From Paraburkholderia nodosa DSM 21604 (GTDB lineage: Bacteria; Pseudomonadota; Gammaproteobacteria; Burkholderiales; Burkholderiaceae), in contig NZ_JAFA01000026.1 in assembly GCF_000519185.1 (NCBI RefSeq), positions 51,520 to 115,519 on the forward strand: 64,000 bases of DNA, given 5' to 3'. Position 1 is the first letter of the stretch. Every line of letters starts with the position of its first letter. Of this stretch, positions 61,143-64,000 are shown piece after piece. The position numbers were made by a program, and so were the translations under genes. Below the pieces are notes generated by a model, which did not search any database, was not told where the DNA came from, and worked only from the letters and a program-made list of their open reading frames with translations.

Positions 61143-62597
61143 ATGAAAGTCAGCGTCACTTCCAAACTCTTCCTCGCGATTCTTTCGGCTTGCGTGCTCG
61201 CCGCCGTGGCCATGGGCGTCGCGATCCGGACGAGTTTCGAATTCGGCTTCGTGGATTTTCTGCAGGAGCAAAGTGCGAGCGAACTGTCGGCGCTCCAGCA
61301 GGAACTCGAAGCTTCGTACGCCCAGCACGGCAATTGGAATTTCGCTCGCGAGCCCGCGAAAGACCGGCCGCCGTTCGATGGCGGGCCGCCGCCTGGTGCG
61401 CCGCCCGGCGATGCGCGCCCGCCCGATGCGCCGGACGGCTTCCACGGCGACGACGGCAACGGTGGCCCCTTCGCCCGCGGCCTTGCCGGGCGCCCGCGGC
61501 CGTTTCGCCCGCCTTACACGCTTTACGATGCGAACATGAAGCTCGTCACGAGCGCGGGGCCGCCCCCGCCGCCCGACGCCGTGCGCCATCCGCTGCGCGT
61601 CAAGGGTCAAACGGTCGGCTGGATCGCGGTGGCGGGACCCACCTCGCTCATCAATCAGGCGGAGCAGCGCTTCAAGAATCGCCAGCTGCAGGCGACGTGG
61701 ATCATCGTGGGTTTCACCGCGTTGCTCTCCGCCGCCATGTCGATCATCCTCGCGCGCACGTTGCTCACACCGATCAAGCGGATCGTCACGGCCACGCATC
61801 GCCTCGCGGGCGGCGACTACGCCACGCGCGTGCCGGCCAAAGGCAGCGACGAATTGCAGATGCTCGCGAGCGATTTCAACCGCCTCGCGGCGTCGCTCGA
61901 AAAAGCCGAAAGCGACCGGCGCGACTTTATCGCCGATATTTCGCATGAGCTGCGCACGCCCCTCTCGGTGCTGCGCGGCGAACTCGAGGCGATCGAGGAC
62001 GGCGTGCGCCGGCCCGACGCGGCGACCATCGCTTCTCTGCAGTCCGAAGTAGCGATGCTCAGCCAGTTGATCGATGATCTTTACGAGCTATCGCTGGCGG
62101 ACATCGGCCAGCTTTCGTTCGAAAAAGTGCCGCTCGATCTCGTGCCCATCGTCGAAGCGGCATGCGACGTATTTCGCGAGCGCCTCGCCGCCAAGGACAT
62201 CACGCTGGAATTCGATCCCGACGACGCACATGCAACGCTCTCGGGCGATCCTTATCGCCTCACGCAGGTCTGGAAAAACCTGCTGGAAAACGCGCTGCGC
62301 TACACCAACGCCGGTGGCCGCGTGAGGCTCTCGGTCACGTCGAACGACAACGACATCTATGTCGACGTTCAAGACTCGTTTCCGCCGGTTCCCGCGCCGC
62401 TGCTGCCCCATCTGTTCGACCGGTTCTTCCGCGTCGATCCATCGCGCAGCCGTCAAAGCGGCGGCGCAGGTCTCGGGCTCGCATTGTGCAAGCACATCGT
62501 GGAGCAGCACGGCGGCACCATCGAGGCATCGCGCTCCCCGCTTGGCGGGCTGCGGATCCTGGTCCAACTTCCTCGCCTACACACGCATCATGATTGA
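61143..62597 (+). CDS. baeS: Sensor histidine kinase (BaeS-like)
   Basis: This 484-residue inner-membrane kinase has membrane segments at about residues 9-27 and 183-207, a periplasmic loop between, a HAMP domain, the phospho-acceptor His 268 in DISHELRTP, and an ATPase domain with the N-box LLENALRYT and G-box GAGLGLALC. The periplasmic loop contains an unusual Pro/Gly/Asp-rich stretch at about 76-125. It phosphorylates the regulator encoded next, with an 8-base overlap. BaeS relatives sense envelope stress and toxic compounds; the signal here is not known. Confidence 0.9.
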   Translation: MKVSVTSKLFLAILSACVLAAVAMGVAIRTSFEFGFVDFLQEQSASELSALQQELEASYAQHGNWNFAREPAKDRPPFDGGPPPGAPPGDARPPDAPDGFHGDDGNGGPFARGLAGRPRPFRPPYTLYDANMKLVTSAGPPPPPDAVRHPLRVKGQTVGWIAVAGPTSLINQAEQRFKNRQLQATWIIVGFTALLSAAMSIILARTLLTPIKRIVTATHRLAGGDYATRVPAKGSDELQMLASDFNRLAASLEKAESDRRDFIADISHELRTPLSVLRGELEAIEDGVRRPDAATIASLQSEVAMLSQLIDDLYELSLADIGQLSFEKVPLDLVPIVEAACDVFRERLAAKDITLEFDPDDAHATLSGDPYRLTQVWKNLLENALRYTNAGGRVRLSVTSNDNDIYVDVQDSFPPVPAPLLPHLFDRFFRVDPSRSRQSGGAGLGLALCKHIVEQHGGTIEASRSPLGGLRILVQLPRLHTHHD

Positions 62598-63309
62598 TCC
62601 GATCACGCGGCCGTCCATACTCATCGTCGAAGACGAGCCGAAGCTCGCGGCCCTGCTCGCCGACTACCTCGCGAAGGAGGATTTCGCCACGACGATCCTG
62701 GCCGACGGCCGCGAGGTCGTGCCCTACGTGCGCGAACATCAACCGTCGATGGTGCTGCTCGACCTGATGTTGCCCGGACGCAGCGGCCTCGACGTGTGCC
62801 GCGAACTCCGCACGTTCTCCGCGATACCCGTGATGATCATCACGGCGCGCGTGGACGAAATCGACCGTTTGCTCGGGCTCGAACTGGGTGCCGACGACTA
62901 CGTGTGCAAACCGTTCAGTCCACGTGAAGTCGTGGCGCGCGTCAAGGCGATCCTGCGCCGGGCCGAACTGCTTGCGCGCGCGCACCAGGAAGCGGAAGGC
63001 ACCGTGGTTTCGCCGTTTTCAATCGAAGTTGCGCAACACGCCGCGCGCCTGGACGGTCGGGATCTGCACCTCACACCCATCGAATTTCGTTTGCTCGCGC
63101 TGCTGCATTCGGGCCCGGGCCGCATTTACGCGCGCGACTTCCTTCTGCGCGCGCTATACGACGATCACCGTGTCGTGGCCGACCGCACGATCGACTCGCA
63201 CGTCAAGAACCTGCGGCGCAAGATCCAGTCGATCCGGCCCGAGCAGGACATGATTCGCTCGATCTACGGTGTGGGTTATCGCCTGGAGATCGCGCCTGCC
63301 GGCGAATGA
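62590..63309 (+). CDS. baeR: Response regulator (BaeR-like, OmpR family)
   Basis: This 239-residue regulator has a complete receiver: acidic residues in VEDEP, phospho-acceptor Asp 58 in LLDLMLPG, the Thr in IITARVDE, and Lys 107 in CKPFSPRE. It is followed by an OmpR-type winged helix with DRTIDSHVKNLRRKIQ and SIYGVGYRL. ATG 62590 overlaps the kinase stop by 8 bases, so the two are coupled. This canonical regulator contrasts with the atypical one at 60179. Confidence 0.92.
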   Translation: MIDPITRPSILIVEDEPKLAALLADYLAKEDFATTILADGREVVPYVREHQPSMVLLDLMLPGRSGLDVCRELRTFSAIPVMIITARVDEIDRLLGLELGADDYVCKPFSPREVVARVKAILRRAELLARAHQEAEGTVVSPFSIEVAQHAARLDGRDLHLTPIEFRLLALLHSGPGRIYARDFLLRALYDDHRVVADRTIDSHVKNLRRKIQSIRPEQDMIRSIYGVGYRLEIAPAGE

Positions 63310-63445
63310 ATTTGACAGGCTGTACACCGACAAATTCGTATCGAACGAAAAGCGTCGCTAGATAGGCTAAATGTATTGGCGCGCCGGACGCGCGATGCAG
63401 TCTAATGGCCTTCCCGCGTTCCCCTCTATACGCATGGAGGCATCG

Positions 63446-63643
63446 ATGAACCAGCACGCCGCAGAAGAACTCGTAAAGGCGATTGCAGCCGAGACCCATG
63501 CTCCTATGGAGACCGTTTCCAGGATGTACGAAGAAACCTGGGCGGCATTCAGCGACGGCGCGCGCATCATGGATTACCTGAGCGTGCTGGTCGCGCGGCG
63601 CGTGCGCGAAAATCTTCGGAGTTTGCGCAGCGACGCGCACTAG
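63446..63643 (+). CDS. DUF3562-family small protein
   Basis: This 65-residue protein resembles DUF3562, an uncharacterised family common in Burkholderiaceae (AAETHAPMETVSRMYEET, then VARRVRENLRS). ATG 63446 is preceded by GGAGG at about 6 bases; ATG 63434 would add four residues. TTGACA at 63312-63317 may belong to its promoter. It is cytoplasmic and helical. The function is unknown. Confidence 0.8.
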   Translation: MNQHAAEELVKAIAAETHAPMETVSRMYEETWAAFSDGARIMDYLSVLVARRVRENLRSLRSDAH

Positions 63644-63679
63644 GCTGACCAGGCCTCGAACGCTCAGCGTGGCTGGAGA

Positions 63680-63704
63680 CAGGCGCGCAATGCATGCGCG
63701 CCTG
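63680..63704. terminator. Hairpin between DUF3562 gene and pstS
   Basis: Arms caggcgcgc (63680-63688) and gcgcgcctg (63696-63704) lie between the convergent stops at 63643 and 63719. No long T-tract is present, so it is a probable weak bidirectional terminator. Confidence 0.45.
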
Positions 63705-63718
63705 CATTCCATTGCAGG

Positions 63719-64000
63719 TTAGGGGGCGATCGGCTTGCCGCTCGCGTCCTTGACCTTCTCCTTCCACTGCGACTTGATTTCGCTGACCACCGACTCCGGC
63801 AGCGAGATGTAGTCGAGGCTATCGGCGGCGGACGAGCCGTTCTTGAAGGCCCAGTCGAAGAACTTGAGCGTTTCCTTGCCCTGGTCCGGCTTGTCCTGTG
63901 CCGTGTGCAGCAGCACGAAGGTCGCGCCGACCACCGGCCATGCGTCCTTGCCCGGCTCGTTCGTGAGGATCTGGTAGAACGACTTCTTCCAGTCCGCGCC
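63719..64000 (-). CDS. pstS: Phosphate ABC transporter substrate-binding protein PstS (C-terminal part)
   Basis: The last 93 residues of PstS are visible. They run from the window edge through FYQILTNEPGKDAWPV and GATFVLLHTAQDKPDQGK to LKFFDWAFKNG and a C-terminal IKSQWKEKVKDASGKP. This is the typical C-terminus of the periplasmic phosphate-binding protein. The start and the rest of the pst operon lie beyond position 64000. Confidence 0.9.
   Translation of the reverse strand, partial: GADWKKSFYQILTNEPGKDAWPVVGATFVLLHTAQDKPDQGKETLKFFDWAFKNGSSAADSLDYISLPESVVSEIKSQWKEKVKDASGKPIAP

Overview
The window looks like chromosomal DNA of a beta-proteobacterium in the Burkholderiaceae (Paraburkholderia/Caballeronia/Burkholderia type). 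Supporting this are the high G+C content with strong GC bias at third codon positions, an OmpQ/OpcP-type porin, an intracellular PHB depolymerase, a DUF3562 protein, a BaeSR-type two-component pair, and many IclR-controlled catabolic operons. No rRNA, tRNA, CRISPR array or intact transposon was found. Genus level is an inference from gene content only.

Layout. (1) 1-7.1 kb: polyamine-type locus on the minus strand (class III aminotransferase, ACS-type MFS permease, acetylpolyamine amidohydrolase, PotD-like binding protein, PotA-like ATPase running off the left edge) with a divergent IclR regulator. (2) 7.2-17.2 kb: two divergent operons that look like one catabolic unit. ALDH, GMC oxidoreductase and an MFS permease lie on the minus strand; cupin, HpcH/HpaI aldolase, DUF6282 protein, IclR regulator and a dihydroorotate-dehydrogenase-like protein lie on the plus strand, with a porin following. 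(3) 17.4-25.8 kb: a six-gene minus-strand operon (hydroxyacid dehydrogenase, ALDH, MHS permease, DUF4392 protein, SelA-like PLP enzyme, second DUF4392 protein) with a divergent LysR regulator. G+C is modestly lower here. The segment is flanked by the same two short direct repeats and, on the right, by a truncated RraA-like gene, so it is probably an acquired island. (4) 26.5-30.6 kb: two-subunit molybdenum hydroxylase (IorA/IorB type) with a tri-haem cytochrome c.

(5) 30.7-37.7 kb: amino-acid uptake and the lower histidine pathway (hutD, hutF, hutG, a three-part ABC importer, a second binding protein) with an IclR regulator but no hutH, hutU or hutI. (6) 37.8-46.8 kb: YadG/YadH-like ABC exporter, an unrecognised 451-residue protein, an orphan ParA, a 39-residue secreted peptide gene, a BMP-type binding protein with a nucleoside/guanine deaminase, a cupin, phaZ and a GST. 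(7) 46.9-56.8 kb: the circularly permuted ATP-grasp / alpha-E / transglutaminase system (four genes) with a zinc metallopeptidase on the opposite strand. (8) 56.8-59.9 kb: three glycosyltransferases. (9) 60-64 kb: a candidate small RNA, a response regulator lacking its phospho-acceptor Asp, a BaeSR pair, a DUF3562 protein and the end of pstS.

The strongest candidates for undescribed biology are the paired DUF4392 / SelA-like operon, the cupin-DUF6282-DHODH-like catabolic unit, and the amidoligase/transglutaminase cluster. The last of these has been predicted by comparative genomics, but its chemistry is not settled to my knowledge.
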